A stretch of DNA of 64,000 nt from Virgibacillus_R byunsanensis (GCF_042675965.1 NZ_JBHTKJ010000021.1:62001-126000); one strand, 5' to 3'; shown: positions 8,346-17,623, numbered from the stretch's first letter. The notes: a model not told the origin generated them from the sequence alone. A program made the numbers and translations.

Positions 8346-8840
8346 TTATCTTCTTTCTGAAATTACGCTACGATAAGGTTTTTTGGCTCTCGGTGGTCCT
8401 AAAACTTCAGCCATGATGATACCGTTCACTAACCCTTTTTTAGTTAAATTATTACCTATTTGTTGTCTCAACTTAAGTTGGTCGTGTGACAACTCTTCTT
8501 TAGGTGGCTCACGCAATGTGTTACCAATAATAGCATCATGTGGAAGTTCTTCAATACCTTTTTTCGCTCCCATCCTATCAGCAACTTGTTTCATCTGTTC
8601 ATTTTGCTGATCTTGAATCGACGTACTACTGACCGTTTGTTGGGATTGATTACCACGGTAGTCACCTTGTGAACGACTTCTTCCTCCAGAAGGCGTAGAT
8701 GTTGACCTAGGAGTATTGGATGGTTTTCTTTCTTGTTGTTTCTGTTTAGCCGAACTATCTCTAAGGAAACCAATGATCCCAGCGATTATTACGACTATTA
8801 TAAAAAAGTTACCCGTAATGGCCTCAAAAAGATTACCCAT
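8346..8840 (-). CDS. Membrane-anchored hypothetical protein downstream of floA (YqfB position)
   Basis: I do not recognise a characterised family. The 164-residue product has one N-terminal transmembrane helix (about residues 10-25). It is followed by a low-complexity S/T/Q/R-rich linker (about 30-85) and a more conserved-looking C-terminal block of about 70 residues that includes GIIMAEVLGPPRAKKPYR. AAGGAGGG precedes the ATG. It is the third and last gene of the yqeZ-floA transcript, the position held by yqfB in B. subtilis. A role with the flotillin FloA at the membrane is inferred only from that linkage. Confidence 0.75.
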   Translation of the reverse strand: MGNLFEAITGNFFIIVVIIAGIIGFLRDSSAKQKQQERKPSNTPRSTSTPSGGRSRSQGDYRGNQSQQTVSSTSIQDQQNEQMKQVADRMGAKKGIEELPHDAIIGNTLREPPKEELSHDQLKLRQQIGNNLTKKGLVNGIIMAEVLGPPRAKKPYRSVISERR

Positions 8841-8872
8841 CTAAACCCTCCTTAACCTTTACATTTGAATTC

Positions 8873-9865
8873 TTACTGGTCATGATCATCTTGTTTGTCT
8901 TCAGATAATTTTCCAATTGTGTCACGCATATCTGTATCAGCGTCAATATTCTTATAGTTCATGTAGTCCATAACACCTAAATTACCTGATCGTAGGGCTT
9001 CAGCAAGTGCAAGTGGAACATCTGCCTCTGCTTCCACAACTTTCGCACGCATTTCTTGTACACGTGCAACCATTTCTTGCTCCTGGGCAACAGCCATCGC
9101 ACGACGTTCTTCTGCTTTAGCTTGAGCAATATTCTTATCAGCTTCAGCTTGGTCTGTTTGTAATATCGCTCCAATGTTTTTACCAATGTCAACATCAGCA
9201 ATATCAATCGATAAGATTTCAAAAGCTGTACCAGCATCTAATCCTTTACTTAAAACATTATGTGAAATGGAATCAGGATTTTCTAATACTTTTGTATGTG
9301 CTGTAGAACTACCTATTGTACTGACAACACCTTCCCCTACACGGGCAATAACGGTATCTTCACCAGCACCACCTACTAAGCGGTCAATATTTGCTCGAAC
9401 TGTAATACGAGCTTTTGCTTTCACTTCGATACCATCCATTGCGATACCAGCAATAAAAGGTGTTTCAATCACTTTAGGATTAACACTCATTTGAACTGCT
9501 TCTAATACATCACGTCCAGCTAAATCAATTGCTGCTCCACGTGCAAATGTTAACTCGATATTTGCTCGATGTGCAGCGATAAGAGCGTTAACAACCCTAT
9601 CTACATTACCACCAGCTAAATAGTGGCTCTCCAGTTGATTTGTATTTACATCTAATCCAGCTTTTACAGCTTTGATTAACGGATTAATTACTCTATTTGG
9701 TACAACGCGACGTAAACGCATGCCTATTAGCGTAAAGATTCCAACCTTAACACCAGCAGCTAGGGCACTAATCCAAAGCATTACCGGTATAAAAGTAAAT
9801 AAGATAGCAACAGCAATTAATATAATCGCAATTATAATTAACGGCATAAGATCTTGTATTTCCAT
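8873..9865 (-). CDS. floA: Flotillin-like protein FloA
   Basis: FloA is a bacterial flotillin that forms membrane foci and organises functional membrane microdomains. The 330-residue product has an N-terminal membrane hairpin (about residues 5-45) and an SPFH/band-7 domain. The flotillin region contains Ala/Glu repeats (EAEADVPLALAEALRSGNLG) and ends in a charged tail. AGGAGG precedes the ATG at 9865. It follows yqeZ (NfeD), the usual partner of flotillin-type genes, at 31 nt. Length equals the B. subtilis YqfA protein. Confidence 0.96.
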   Translation of the reverse strand: MEIQDLMPLIIIAIILIAVAILFTFIPVMLWISALAAGVKVGIFTLIGMRLRRVVPNRVINPLIKAVKAGLDVNTNQLESHYLAGGNVDRVVNALIAAHRANIELTFARGAAIDLAGRDVLEAVQMSVNPKVIETPFIAGIAMDGIEVKAKARITVRANIDRLVGGAGEDTVIARVGEGVVSTIGSSTAHTKVLENPDSISHNVLSKGLDAGTAFEILSIDIADVDIGKNIGAILQTDQAEADKNIAQAKAEERRAMAVAQEQEMVARVQEMRAKVVEAEADVPLALAEALRSGNLGVMDYMNYKNIDADTDMRDTIGKLSEDKQDDHDQ

Positions 9866-9896
9866 TAAAATTCCTCCTATATAGTTCTATTAATAA

Positions 9897-11228
9897 TTAT
9901 AATTCTCTCACAACTATGCGTACTCCTTCAACTTTTACTACTTTTACACGTTTATCAGTTTGAATAAAACTACCCTCTGATACAACATCTAATCTCTCAT
10001 CGTTAAATATTGCTGTCCCAGAAGGTCGTAAAGGCGTAACTGTTATACCTTCGAGCCCAATTAGGTCCAGACGATTCTCAGAAGATACATAGCCCAACTC
10101 TGTTGTCGTACTATCCGTCAAAATAATGTGTCGCAAAAATCCTTTATTCATTCCCATCGTTTTAAACAATATAATGGAAGCGATTACTGCTACTATAAAC
10201 GCAATAGATACACTCATCGTCATATGTCCTATATCGTATCCAGACATTAACAAAGAACCAATAACTGCCCCCACTCCTAGCAGTCCCATAATACCACCAG
10301 GAACAAAAAACTCAACAATAATTAAGACAACACCAAGAATGAGTAAAATAATTGCTTCCATCCCCGCTAATCCAGCTATAATATGGCCGTAGAAAAATAG
10401 GATTAACGACACAAGGCCCATTGTACCAGGAATCCCAAATCCTGGTGAATACAGTTCAACAATTAAGCCGAGGCTTGCAACCGATAAAAGAATTGGTATG
10501 ACTACTGGATTCGTTAAAAATCTAGCAACTTCTTCAGAGAAAGTAGTTTCTTTTTCAACAATTGATGCGTTTGATAAACCTAACTCATGCAGTAACTCTA
10601 CTCGGTCATCTACAACCCCTTCAGCGTAACCAACTTCTAGTGCTGACTTAGGACCCAAGGTTAGAAACTTCCCTTCTCCAGCATTGTACTCAGGAAGATC
10701 AATACTGGAATCAGTCATAGCTGCAGCGTATAAAGGATCTCTCCCATTTGATTCTGCTGAGGTTCTCATTCTCTCCAACCAAGCTGATTGTGCTTTCTTG
10801 TCAGCTGCTGTTCCGTCTTGATTTATAACCCCGCTTGCCCCCATCGTAGCATGTGGCTTCATATATATTGTGTCTGTATTTAGAGCTATATACGAACCTG
10901 CTGACATTGCTTCATTAACAATAAAGGAAGATGTAGGAATATCTAATTGTTGGAGAATACTTGCAATCTGTCCTGCTGAATCTACTCTCCCCCCAGGAGT
11001 GTCAATCTCAAAAATAATATGATCGGCTCCCTGTTCAATCGCTTCTTCAGTTGTACGAGACAAGAAAGCCTGTAATCCCCGCTCCACTTCTTTTTCAATC
11101 GGAATAACATACACTAATTTACCTGAACCATCTTCCTCTGCGTACAATAGCTCAGGTGGCTTTATCGAAAACGCAGTTATAATTGCCAAACCTAATATTA
11201 TGTATATGGTAAACAGTTTACCCTTCAA
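9897..11228 (-). CDS. yqeZ: NfeD-family membrane serine protease YqeZ
   Basis: The 443-residue protein has a signal-like N-terminal helix and a ClpP-like serine protease domain (about 30-220). The catalytic serine lies in NEAMSAGSYIAL. Four to five membrane helices and a C-terminal NfeD OB fold follow. NfeD proteases are linked with stomatin/flotillin partners, here FloA just downstream. I chose TTG at 11228 because AAAGGAGG lies eight bases before it; the in-frame GTG at 11237 overlaps that site. In B. subtilis this operon answers to the cell-envelope stress sigma-W; I did not identify such a promoter here. Confidence 0.93.
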   Translation of the reverse strand: MKGKLFTIYIILGLAIITAFSIKPPELLYAEEDGSGKLVYVIPIEKEVERGLQAFLSRTTEEAIEQGADHIIFEIDTPGGRVDSAGQIASILQQLDIPTSSFIVNEAMSAGSYIALNTDTIYMKPHATMGASGVINQDGTAADKKAQSAWLERMRTSAESNGRDPLYAAAMTDSSIDLPEYNAGEGKFLTLGPKSALEVGYAEGVVDDRVELLHELGLSNASIVEKETTFSEEVARFLTNPVVIPILLSVASLGLIVELYSPGFGIPGTMGLVSLILFFYGHIIAGLAGMEAIILLILGVVLIIVEFFVPGGIMGLLGVGAVIGSLLMSGYDIGHMTMSVSIAFIVAVIASIILFKTMGMNKGFLRHIILTDSTTTELGYVSSENRLDLIGLEGITVTPLRPSGTAIFNDERLDVVSEGSFIQTDKRVKVVKVEGVRIVVREL

Positions 11229-11403
11229 TTTTAACACCTCCTTTTTTATTGAACATATTTACTATACGTTATTATAACGTATTAGGTTTCATTCTAATTA
11301 AAATTCCTGTATGCATAAATTAGAAGATTACTATAACATAAATAGTATCACATTCAATTTCATGTATGATACACTTTGCACTTAAAATAAATAGTAAATA
11401 TAC

Positions 11404-11442
11404 AAAAGTCCTTGCCAAAATTTAAGTTTGACAAGGACTTCT
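11404..11442 (-). terminator. Probable terminator downstream of yqeY
   Basis: Arms AAGTCCTTG (11406-11414) and CAAGGACTT (11432-11440) form a stem followed on the minus strand by a short T-run. It lies 27 nt after the yqeY stop codon. Confidence 0.7.
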
Positions 11443-11468
11443 TCCTATTTTCATATAAATGATAGGTA

Positions 11469-11915
11469 TTAACTTAGATGTTTATTCACAAGTTTATTAA
11501 TCTGACTACCATCAGCCTTGCCTTTAACTTTAGGCATAATAGCACTCATAACTTTACCCATCTCTTTTTTAGATGTTGCATTAACTTCTTGAATCGTTGA
11601 CTGAACTATTGCTTCAAGTTCATCATTAGATAGCTGCTTTGGCATATATTCTTGTAAAATATTGATTTCAATTTCAAGCTTTTCAACAAGATCATCGCGT
11701 CCAGCTGATTTAAATTCTTGGAGGGAATCTTTTCTTTGTTTTAACTCTCTCGACAGAATAGTTAATTCTTCGTCTTCTGAAAGCTCATCTTTACCAAGTT
11801 TAATCGATTCATTTTGTAATGAAGCTTTTACCATACGAATAACACTAAGGGTATCCTTGTCTTTATTCTTCATTGCTTGTTTCATATCAAGATTAAGCTG
11901 TTCTAATAATGACAT
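11469..11915 (-). CDS. yqeY: GatB/YqeY-domain protein YqeY
   Basis: This 148-residue protein, the same length as B. subtilis YqeY, consists of the helical YqeY domain also found at the C terminus of the GatB amidotransferase subunit. A tRNA-linked role is suspected but not proven. The ATG at 11915 follows GAGGGTG; an in-frame GTG three codons upstream overlaps that site. It starts 14 nt after rpsU and is probably co-transcribed with it from the promoter at 12179-12207, a linkage conserved in many bacteria. Confidence 0.93.
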   Translation of the reverse strand: MSLLEQLNLDMKQAMKNKDKDTLSVIRMVKASLQNESIKLGKDELSEDEELTILSRELKQRKDSLQEFKSAGRDDLVEKLEIEINILQEYMPKQLSNDELEAIVQSTIQEVNATSKKEMGKVMSAIMPKVKGKADGSQINKLVNKHLS

Positions 11916-11929
11916 ATTTGGCACCCTCT

Positions 11930-12106
11930 TTAGAATTTACGCTTTCTTGCAGCCTCAGATTTCTTTTTGCGTTTTACGCTTGGTTTTTCATAGTGTTCAC
12001 GCTTACGATATTCTTGTAGTGTACCACTTTTTGATACACTTTTTTTAAAGCGACGAAGAGCATCCTCAAGAGACTCGTTTTTACGAACGCGAGTTGAATT
12101 TGACAT
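11930..12106 (-). CDS. rpsU: 30S ribosomal protein S21
   Basis: S21 is a small basic protein of the 30S subunit placed near the anti-Shine-Dalgarno end of 16S rRNA. The 58-residue product has the typical core VRKNESLEDALRRFKKSV and a C-terminal tail KRKKKSEAARKRKF. The ATG at 12106 follows GGAGGG. The reading frame stays open upstream to 12265, but that part overlaps the promoter and has no S21 similarity, so it is not coding. yqeY follows. Confidence 0.97.
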   Translation of the reverse strand: MSNSTRVRKNESLEDALRRFKKSVSKSGTLQEYRKREHYEKPSVKRKKKSEAARKRKF

Positions 12107-12178
12107 GATAATTTCCCTCCCTCCGGAGCATAAAAAAAGATTAGACAGACATATGTATAAGATCACATGCCTAAAATT

Positions 12179-12207
12179 ATTATAATATACACTAACAATT
12201 TGGTCAA
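12179..12207 (-). promoter_or_regulatory. Sigma-A promoter of rpsU-yqeY
   Basis: The minus strand shows TTGACC at 12207-12202 and a perfect TATAAT at 12184-12179, 17 bp apart. The predicted start near 12172 leaves a leader of about 65 nt before the rpsU start codon. Confidence 0.85.
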
Positions 12208-12271
12208 CTTTTATTTGAAAATAAGTGTAAAGTAACTTAAGTAAACCATACTTCATACTTAACATATGATA

Positions 12272-12943
12272 TTAATAATCAGAAGTACCTTTATTTCCAG
12301 CAATAATATCTACACCAGCACTAGCACCAATTCTTGTAGCGCCAGCCTCGATCATTGCTTCAGTTGTCTCAAGATCACGAACCCCACCAGATGCTTTTAC
12401 ACCCATTTCGCTACCAACGATTTCACGCATTAAACGGATGTCTTCAACAGATGCACCACCACCAGAAAAACCAGTTGATGTTTTAACAAAATCAGCTCCT
12501 GCTTCTTTTGCTAACTTGCATGCTCGGATTTTTTCATTTTGTGTAAGTAAAGAAGTTTCAATAATGACTTTTGTAAGTGCACCACCTTTTGCAGCTTTGA
12601 CAACAGCTTGTATATCTTCTTTAACAACATCGTCATTGCCTGATTTAAGCTCTCCAACGTTTATAACCATATCTACTTCAGTAGCACCATCTTGGATGGC
12701 TTGTTTAGTTTCAAATACTTTAGTGGCCGTTGAAAAGGATCCTAGTGGAAATCCAATAACTGTACAAACTTTGACGTCTGTTTCTTTTAAGTAATTATAA
12801 CAATATGGAACCCAATACGGATTAACACAAACGGATGCAAATCCATATTCTTTCGCTTCTTCAACAATTTGTTGGATTTTCTCCTCTTTTGTATCAGGTT
12901 TTAATTGTGTGTGGTCGATGTATTTTGCCAAATCTTTCCTCAT
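12272..12943 (-). CDS. deoC: Deoxyribose-phosphate aldolase
   Basis: DeoC cleaves 2-deoxyribose 5-phosphate to glyceraldehyde 3-phosphate and acetaldehyde in deoxynucleoside catabolism. The 223-residue product shows the aldolase lysines in VKTSTGF and VKASGGVR. I chose the ATG at 12943, giving the B. subtilis length. A TTG four codons upstream directly abuts the AAAGGG site and is less likely. It lies alone between mtaB and rpsU, as B. subtilis yqe-region gene order does not include it; no pdp, nupC or deoR is adjacent. The rpsU promoter just downstream suggests it is a separate transcription unit. Confidence 0.94.
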   Translation of the reverse strand: MRKDLAKYIDHTQLKPDTKEEKIQQIVEEAKEYGFASVCVNPYWVPYCYNYLKETDVKVCTVIGFPLGSFSTATKVFETKQAIQDGATEVDMVINVGELKSGNDDVVKEDIQAVVKAAKGGALTKVIIETSLLTQNEKIRACKLAKEAGADFVKTSTGFSGGGASVEDIRLMREIVGSEMGVKASGGVRDLETTEAMIEAGATRIGASAGVDIIAGNKGTSDY

Positions 12944-13020
12944 ATATTTCTTCAACCCTTTCGCAGTTGTACGTACTTCTTTGGTTATCCTAGCATTGTT
13001 TTATTAAAAAATATACCATA

Positions 13021-13104
13021 ATCATTAGAAAAACTTGACTTATCACCACGTATGGTGAAAGCCTTCGTTGCACTCATGCAATTAAGAAAGTTTATGCTTT
13101 CTTG
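13021..13104. repeat. Short intergenic repeat, family B copy 1
   Basis: The stretch ATTAGAAAAACTTGACTTATC plus a TGGTGAAAGCC block and a terminal TAAGAAAG...CTTTCTTG inverted pair resembles 17481-17570 in sequence and layout. A diverged third copy starts near 50443. It contains internal hairpins and no reading frame. Both full copies lie immediately beside a rho-independent terminator. Confidence 0.6.
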
Positions 13105-13139
13105 TTACTAAAATAATCCCAGTATTCCTGGGATTATTT
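13105..13139 (-). terminator. Terminator of the heat-shock/mtaB operon
   Basis: An 11-bp perfect stem AAATAATCCCA/TGGGATTATTT (13111-13121 and 13129-13139) overlaps the mtaB stop codon at 13134-13136. A short T-run follows on the minus strand. Confidence 0.8.
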
Positions 13140-14486
13140 GGCTATTAATTTTGAATTTTTCTCATCTTCCATAACACGGACAAAGGTACCTTGATTATAA
13201 GGATAACCTGATTTATCTATTTTCACTCGTACAATTTTACCTATAATATCTGGTGTTCCGGTAAAGGTTACCTTTAAATAGTTATCTGTATACCCTACTA
13301 ATTGGTTAGGATTAGTTTCATCCTGTACACGTTCTTCAGGTATCACTTCAAGTACTTCGTTTTCATACTCTGATGCATATTCTTTTGCTAATTGATTAGA
13401 TAACTCTATCATTTGATGGACACGGTCATTTTTTACCTCTTCATCCACTTGGTCGCTCATTCTTGCTGCCGGTGTACCAGTACGTCTTGAAAAAGGAAAA
13501 ACATGTAGTTCCGAGTAGCCTATCTCTTTAATAAAGTTATAGGTTTCCATAAATTCTTCATGTGTTTCACCTGGAAAACCAACAATTACATCTGAAGTAA
13601 TTGCAAGACCTGGCAATGCCTTTTTAATTTTATCTACTTTTTCTTTATAAAAATCACTTGAATATTTTCTGCGCATCCGTTGCAACACAGTATCTGATCC
13701 TGATTGTAATGGAATGTGTAAATGACGAACAATCTTTTCAGACTTATCGAGGGCCTCAATCACTTCATCAGTGATCTGACTTGCTTCTATGGATGATATA
13801 CGGATCCGTTTTAATCCATCCACTTTTGTCTCCAATTCTTTCAGGAGTTTTGCAAAATTGTAATCATTCATATCCTCACCATAGCCAGCAGTATGGATAC
13901 CCGTTAAAACAATCTCTTTATAACCAGCATCAACCAAGCGTTGCGCCTGAATGATAACATTTTCTGGATCTCTTGAACGTAGTAACCCTCGTGACCAAGG
14001 TATTATACAAAAAGTACAGAAATTGTTACAACCTTCCTGAATTTTTAACGATGCTCGCGTACGATCTGTAAACTCTGGCACATCCATTTCTTCAAATACA
14101 CGGTTTTTCATAATATTTGATACACCATTTATCGGTTCACGCGTCTTTTGGTGTTCTTCAATATAGTTAATCATTTGTTTTCTATTTTGAGTTCCAACGA
14201 TAACGTCAACACCAGGTATCTCCATGATCTCACCAGGAGATGTTTGTGCATAACATCCTGTAACACAAATAACACCCTCAGGATTCTTTCTGACTGCACG
14301 ACGAATCACTTGTCTGCTCTTTTTATCGCCTGTATTCGTAACCGTACATGTATTAATGACATATACATCTGCTTGTCGATCAAATTCCACACGCTCATAT
14401 CCATGATCTTTAAACATACGCCATATTCCTTCTGTTTCATAATGGTTTACTTTACAGCCTAATGTATGAAAGGCTACTGTTGGCAT
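13134..14486 (-). CDS. mtaB: tRNA (t6A37) methylthiotransferase MtaB
   Basis: MtaB converts N6-threonylcarbamoyladenosine at tRNA position 37 to its 2-methylthio form with two [4Fe-4S] clusters. The 450-residue product has an N-terminal MTTase domain with conserved cysteines (C11 in HTLGCKVN, then INTCTVTN and TGCYAQ). The radical-SAM motif CNNFCTFC and a C-terminal TRAM domain follow. The ATG at 14486 shares its A with the rsmE stop codon (TAATG), showing translational coupling, and GAGGTG precedes it. It ends the hrcA-grpE-dnaK-dnaJ-prmA-rsmE-mtaB series, the same seven-gene order as in B. subtilis. Confidence 0.95.
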   Translation of the reverse strand: MPTVAFHTLGCKVNHYETEGIWRMFKDHGYERVEFDRQADVYVINTCTVTNTGDKKSRQVIRRAVRKNPEGVICVTGCYAQTSPGEIMEIPGVDVIVGTQNRKQMINYIEEHQKTREPINGVSNIMKNRVFEEMDVPEFTDRTRASLKIQEGCNNFCTFCIIPWSRGLLRSRDPENVIIQAQRLVDAGYKEIVLTGIHTAGYGEDMNDYNFAKLLKELETKVDGLKRIRISSIEASQITDEVIEALDKSEKIVRHLHIPLQSGSDTVLQRMRRKYSSDFYKEKVDKIKKALPGLAITSDVIVGFPGETHEEFMETYNFIKEIGYSELHVFPFSRRTGTPAARMSDQVDEEVKNDRVHQMIELSNQLAKEYASEYENEVLEVIPEERVQDETNPNQLVGYTDNYLKVTFTGTPDIIGKIVRVKIDKSGYPYNQGTFVRVMEDEKNSKLIAK

Positions 14487-15244
14487 TATACCCACCTCAG
14501 TTCTTCAAAATGATAAGAGATACTTGCTAATACATACAAAGGAGCAGTTTCTGTTCGTAAAATCCGAGGTCCCAGACGAACTGGTAAAAATTTATTTTCT
14601 TTAAGTTGATTAACCTCACCTTGAGAAAATCCACCTTCTGGTCCAATACAAACCAGTATTCGTTGATCTTTCCGCAACTTATTTAAAATAGTTCCAAAAG
14701 ATTGATGATCCTCTCTTTTTGCTTCTTCTTCATAAGCAAAGAGCAACACATCATAATTGGCTGCTTCTTCTATGAGCCCTGCTACTGTTAGAACTGGCAT
14801 TATCTGCGGAATTTTGGTTCGATGACTTTGCTCACTAGCTTCCTTAACAATTTTAGTGTACCGATTTAGTTTTTTTTCCATTTTTTTAGCGTCCCAGACA
14901 ACTACAGAACGTTCAGCCTTAAACGGAATAAAAGCGGCAGCCCCAAGTTCAGTTCCCTTTTGCAAAACATAATCTAATTTATCACTTTTGGGTAAACCCT
15001 GTGCAATCGTTACGTCAATAGGAAGTTCAACTGACTCATTAAGCCATTCTATAATTGTTGCTTGTACACTATCCTTAGTCAACGAAATGATTTCACAAGT
15101 TGCAGCCTTACCTTCTGGATGGTTACAGATAATCTGATCACCATCCTGCAAACGCATAACACGGGAAATATGATGTACATCATCACCTGTAATATACACC
15201 ACGTCTGTTTTCCAATTTGTCACAGGAACAAAATATCGTTGCAA
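14486..15244 (-). CDS. rsmE: 16S rRNA m3U1498 methyltransferase RsmE
   Basis: RsmE methylates N3 of U1498 in the decoding region of 16S rRNA. The product is about 252 residues: an N-terminal PUA-like domain (VHHISRVMRL) and a C-terminal SPOUT knot with GPEGGFSQGE and LGPRILRTETAPLY. I prefer TTG at 15244, giving the usual QRYF beginning with GTGG-type spacing. GTG codons at 15256 and 15253 are alternatives, so the start is uncertain by three or four residues. It follows prmA by a few bases. Confidence 0.93.
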   Translation of the reverse strand: MQRYFVPVTNWKTDVVYITGDDVHHISRVMRLQDGDQIICNHPEGKAATCEIISLTKDSVQATIIEWLNESVELPIDVTIAQGLPKSDKLDYVLQKGTELGAAAFIPFKAERSVVVWDAKKMEKKLNRYTKIVKEASEQSHRTKIPQIMPVLTVAGLIEEAANYDVLLFAYEEEAKREDHQSFGTILNKLRKDQRILVCIGPEGGFSQGEVNQLKENKFLPVRLGPRILRTETAPLYVLASISYHFEELRWV

Positions 15245-15262
15245 AGCAAGCACCACTTTCTA

Positions 15263-16201
15263 TTAAATCTTCTTAGCGATAATGGATACCCAATCTTCCA
15301 TTTCATTTATTTCTATTACCTGAAAACCATGTTGCTGCAATTCATCTTTTACCATCTGTTTTTTTGCTTGAATAATACCTGATGTAATGAATAACCCACC
15401 GAACTTCAAGTTCTTCCATGCATCCGAAACAAATCGCACAATAATTTCTGCCAAAATATTTGAAACAATAACGTCAACTTCCATATCAACATGGTCAAGT
15501 AAATTACTCTGTTTAGTAATAATTTTATTGTCTACTTTGTTTAATTTAGTATTTAATTTGGTAGATTTAACGGCTATATCATCAAGATCATAAGCATACA
15601 CATGTTTAGCACCTAGCTTGGCAGAAGCTATGCTCAATACTCCAGAACCACAGCCAACATCTAATACGACATCATCACTTTTCAAATATTGCTCAAGAGC
15701 TTGAATACTTAAAACTGTAGTAGGATGGGTCCCTGTTCCAAAGGCCATACCTGGATCCAGCTCTATAATAATCTCATCAGTTGCCACTGGCTTATAATTT
15801 TCCCATGTTGGTGTAATCGTAATTTGTTTGGATATTTTTACAGGCTTATAATATTTTTTCCACGCAGTTGCCCATTCTTCTTCTTTAATTTCACTTAGCG
15901 TAATTTGGTTTCTACCAAGGTCAATGTCATACAGCATAAGATTGTTAACTGCTTGTTTCACCTCATCAATCGTTTCACCTAAGAAACTATTGACAGGCAA
16001 ATATGCCTTTATATAAACCCCTTCTTCTGGATACTCATCGGCACTTAATTCAAAAATTTCACCAAACGTATTCTCTCTTTCTTTATCTAAATCTAATGGA
16101 TCTTCTATCACTACACCACTAGCACCCGTTTCGTGAAGTATATTTGAAATAGGCTCAATTGCTTCGTTGGTTGTATGAATACATATTTCCGACCATTTCA
16201 T
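15263..16201 (-). CDS. prmA: Ribosomal protein L11 methyltransferase PrmA
   Basis: PrmA trimethylates residues of ribosomal protein L11. The 312-residue product has the small N-terminal L11-binding domain and a Rossmann methyltransferase domain. The SAM-binding loop VLDVGCGSGVLS and the PrmA signature DPGMAFGTGTHPTT are both present. The ATG at 16201 is the clear start. It lies 67 nt after dnaJ in the heat-shock operon. Confidence 0.96.
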   Translation of the reverse strand: MKWSEICIHTTNEAIEPISNILHETGASGVVIEDPLDLDKERENTFGEIFELSADEYPEEGVYIKAYLPVNSFLGETIDEVKQAVNNLMLYDIDLGRNQITLSEIKEEEWATAWKKYYKPVKISKQITITPTWENYKPVATDEIIIELDPGMAFGTGTHPTTVLSIQALEQYLKSDDVVLDVGCGSGVLSIASAKLGAKHVYAYDLDDIAVKSTKLNTKLNKVDNKIITKQSNLLDHVDMEVDVIVSNILAEIIVRFVSDAWKNLKFGGLFITSGIIQAKKQMVKDELQQHGFQVIEINEMEDWVSIIAKKI

Positions 16202-16268
16202 ATGGATCCACTCATTTCTCTACAAAGAATGTTTTGCAGTATGTAGACGATGTTGGTAACCAACATCG

Positions 16269-17387
16269 TTATTCACTTTTGAAAGCTCTTTTAAATCGTT
16301 TAAAAATAGAGTTTTCCTGTTCATCAATCGATTCATTACCGCCTATATCATTAAATTCACGTAATAGTTCTTTTTGACGGTCTGACAAGTTAGTAGGTGT
16401 CACAACCTTTACTTTAATGTGCTGGTCACCTTGTCCGTACCCACGAACGTTCGGAGCACCTTTTCCTTTTAAGCGAAAGGTTTTTCCTGCTTGTGTTCCA
16501 GCTGGTATTTTGAGCATAACTTTACCATGAACAGTTGGAATCTCAACTTCATCACCCAATGCAGCTTGTGCATAGGTTAAAGGTAACTCACAGAAAATAT
16601 GATCTCCCTCACGTTCAAAAAAGTCATGTGGTTTAACGACTACGACAACAAAAAGATCTCCAGGAGGCCCACCATTTGCACCAGGTTCTCCTTTTCCGGC
16701 AATGCGAATTTGTTGTCCTTCATCGATACCAGCAGGAATAGTAATATGAATATTTCTATGCTTTTTGACTTTTCCAGCTCCACCACAAGTGTTACATTTT
16801 TCAGGAATTATTTTACCTGAGCCGTTACAGTGATGGCACACTCTACGATTGACAACTCTTCCAAATGGAGTGTTTTGTTCGGTATTTAGTTGTCCCGAGC
16901 CATTACAGTGTGAACATGTGTTTGTCTTGGTACCGGGTTTCGCTCCTGAACCATTACATGTATCACAGTTTTCTTCTTTTGGAATACTAATATCCGTTTC
17001 TTTTCCGAATATAGCTTCCTCAAAGTCCAAAGTCATCGTATATTGAAGATCCGCACCTTGTTGTGGCGCATTTGGGTCTCGACTACGACCTCCACCACCA
17101 AAGAACATATCAAATATATCACCAAAACCACCGAAATCCTGGCCACCGCCACCAAAGCCCTGACTTTGTGGACCAGCATGGCCAAATTGATCATACTGAG
17201 CTCGTTTTTGCTCGTTACCTAATACTTCATAAGCTTCTTTTGCCTCTTTAAATTTATCTGCTGAATTTGCTTCTTTACTTACATCTGGATGATATTTTCT
17301 AGCTAACTTACGATATGCTTTTTTAATTTCTTCTTTAGATGCACCCTTTTCAATACCAAGTACATCATAATAATCACGCTTACTCAC
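16269..17387 (-). CDS. dnaJ: Co-chaperone DnaJ (Hsp40)
   Basis: DnaJ delivers unfolded clients to DnaK and stimulates its ATPase. The 372-residue type I protein has a J domain with HPD at 33-35, a G/F-rich linker (about 68-105) and four zinc-binding CxxCxGxG repeats at C141/144, C158/161, C184/187 and C198/201. Two C-terminal substrate-binding domains follow. A terminator-like hairpin and a repeat lie in the 236-bp gap after dnaK. dnaJ therefore depends on readthrough or on a promoter in that gap, which I could not identify. Confidence 0.98.
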   Translation of the reverse strand: MSKRDYYDVLGIEKGASKEEIKKAYRKLARKYHPDVSKEANSADKFKEAKEAYEVLGNEQKRAQYDQFGHAGPQSQGFGGGGQDFGGFGDIFDMFFGGGGRSRDPNAPQQGADLQYTMTLDFEEAIFGKETDISIPKEENCDTCNGSGAKPGTKTNTCSHCNGSGQLNTEQNTPFGRVVNRRVCHHCNGSGKIIPEKCNTCGGAGKVKKHRNIHITIPAGIDEGQQIRIAGKGEPGANGGPPGDLFVVVVVKPHDFFEREGDHIFCELPLTYAQAALGDEVEIPTVHGKVMLKIPAGTQAGKTFRLKGKGAPNVRGYGQGDQHIKVKVVTPTNLSDRQKELLREFNDIGGNESIDEQENSIFKRFKRAFKSE

Positions 17388-17480
17388 TTGTAAATCACTC
17401 TCCCGACAACACTATTGCATAAATTTTATCTTATCATTATTCAAGCTTTAATAGCAAATAATCATACCGAGTAAATGCTA

Positions 17481-17570
17481 ATTAGAAAACTTGGCTTATC
17501 ACTAATGCTTTATGGCGAAAGTCTTAGTGGCACTTAGCAGATAGGAAAGTTTTATACTTTCCTGTCTGCT
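17481..17570. repeat. Short intergenic repeat, family B copy 2
   Basis: It shares the ATTAGAAAACTTGGCTTATCAC start, a TGGCGAAAGTC block and a terminal GGAAAGTT...ACTTTCC inverted pair with 13021-13104. It is non-coding and abuts the terminator after dnaK. Placing a repeat here may alter how much dnaK transcript continues into dnaJ. Confidence 0.6.
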
Positions 17571-17607
17571 AAAAAAAGTCAAAGTCAAGAGGATCCTGAC
17601 TTTGACT
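17571..17607 (-). terminator. Hairpin terminator between dnaK and dnaJ
   Basis: An 11-bp stem AGTCAAAGTCA/TGACTTTGACT (17577-17587 and 17597-17607) is followed on the minus strand by a run of Ts. It lies 17 nt after the dnaK stop. A partial terminator here would give more DnaK than DnaJ. Confidence 0.8.
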
Positions 17608-17623
17608 CTTCCTATTTAGTGTA

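Noticed and set aside
12107..12265. Upstream extension of rpsU that would give a 111-residue protein
   Set aside because: It runs through a near-perfect promoter and the ribosome binding site, has no S21 similarity, and S21 proteins are about 57 residues.
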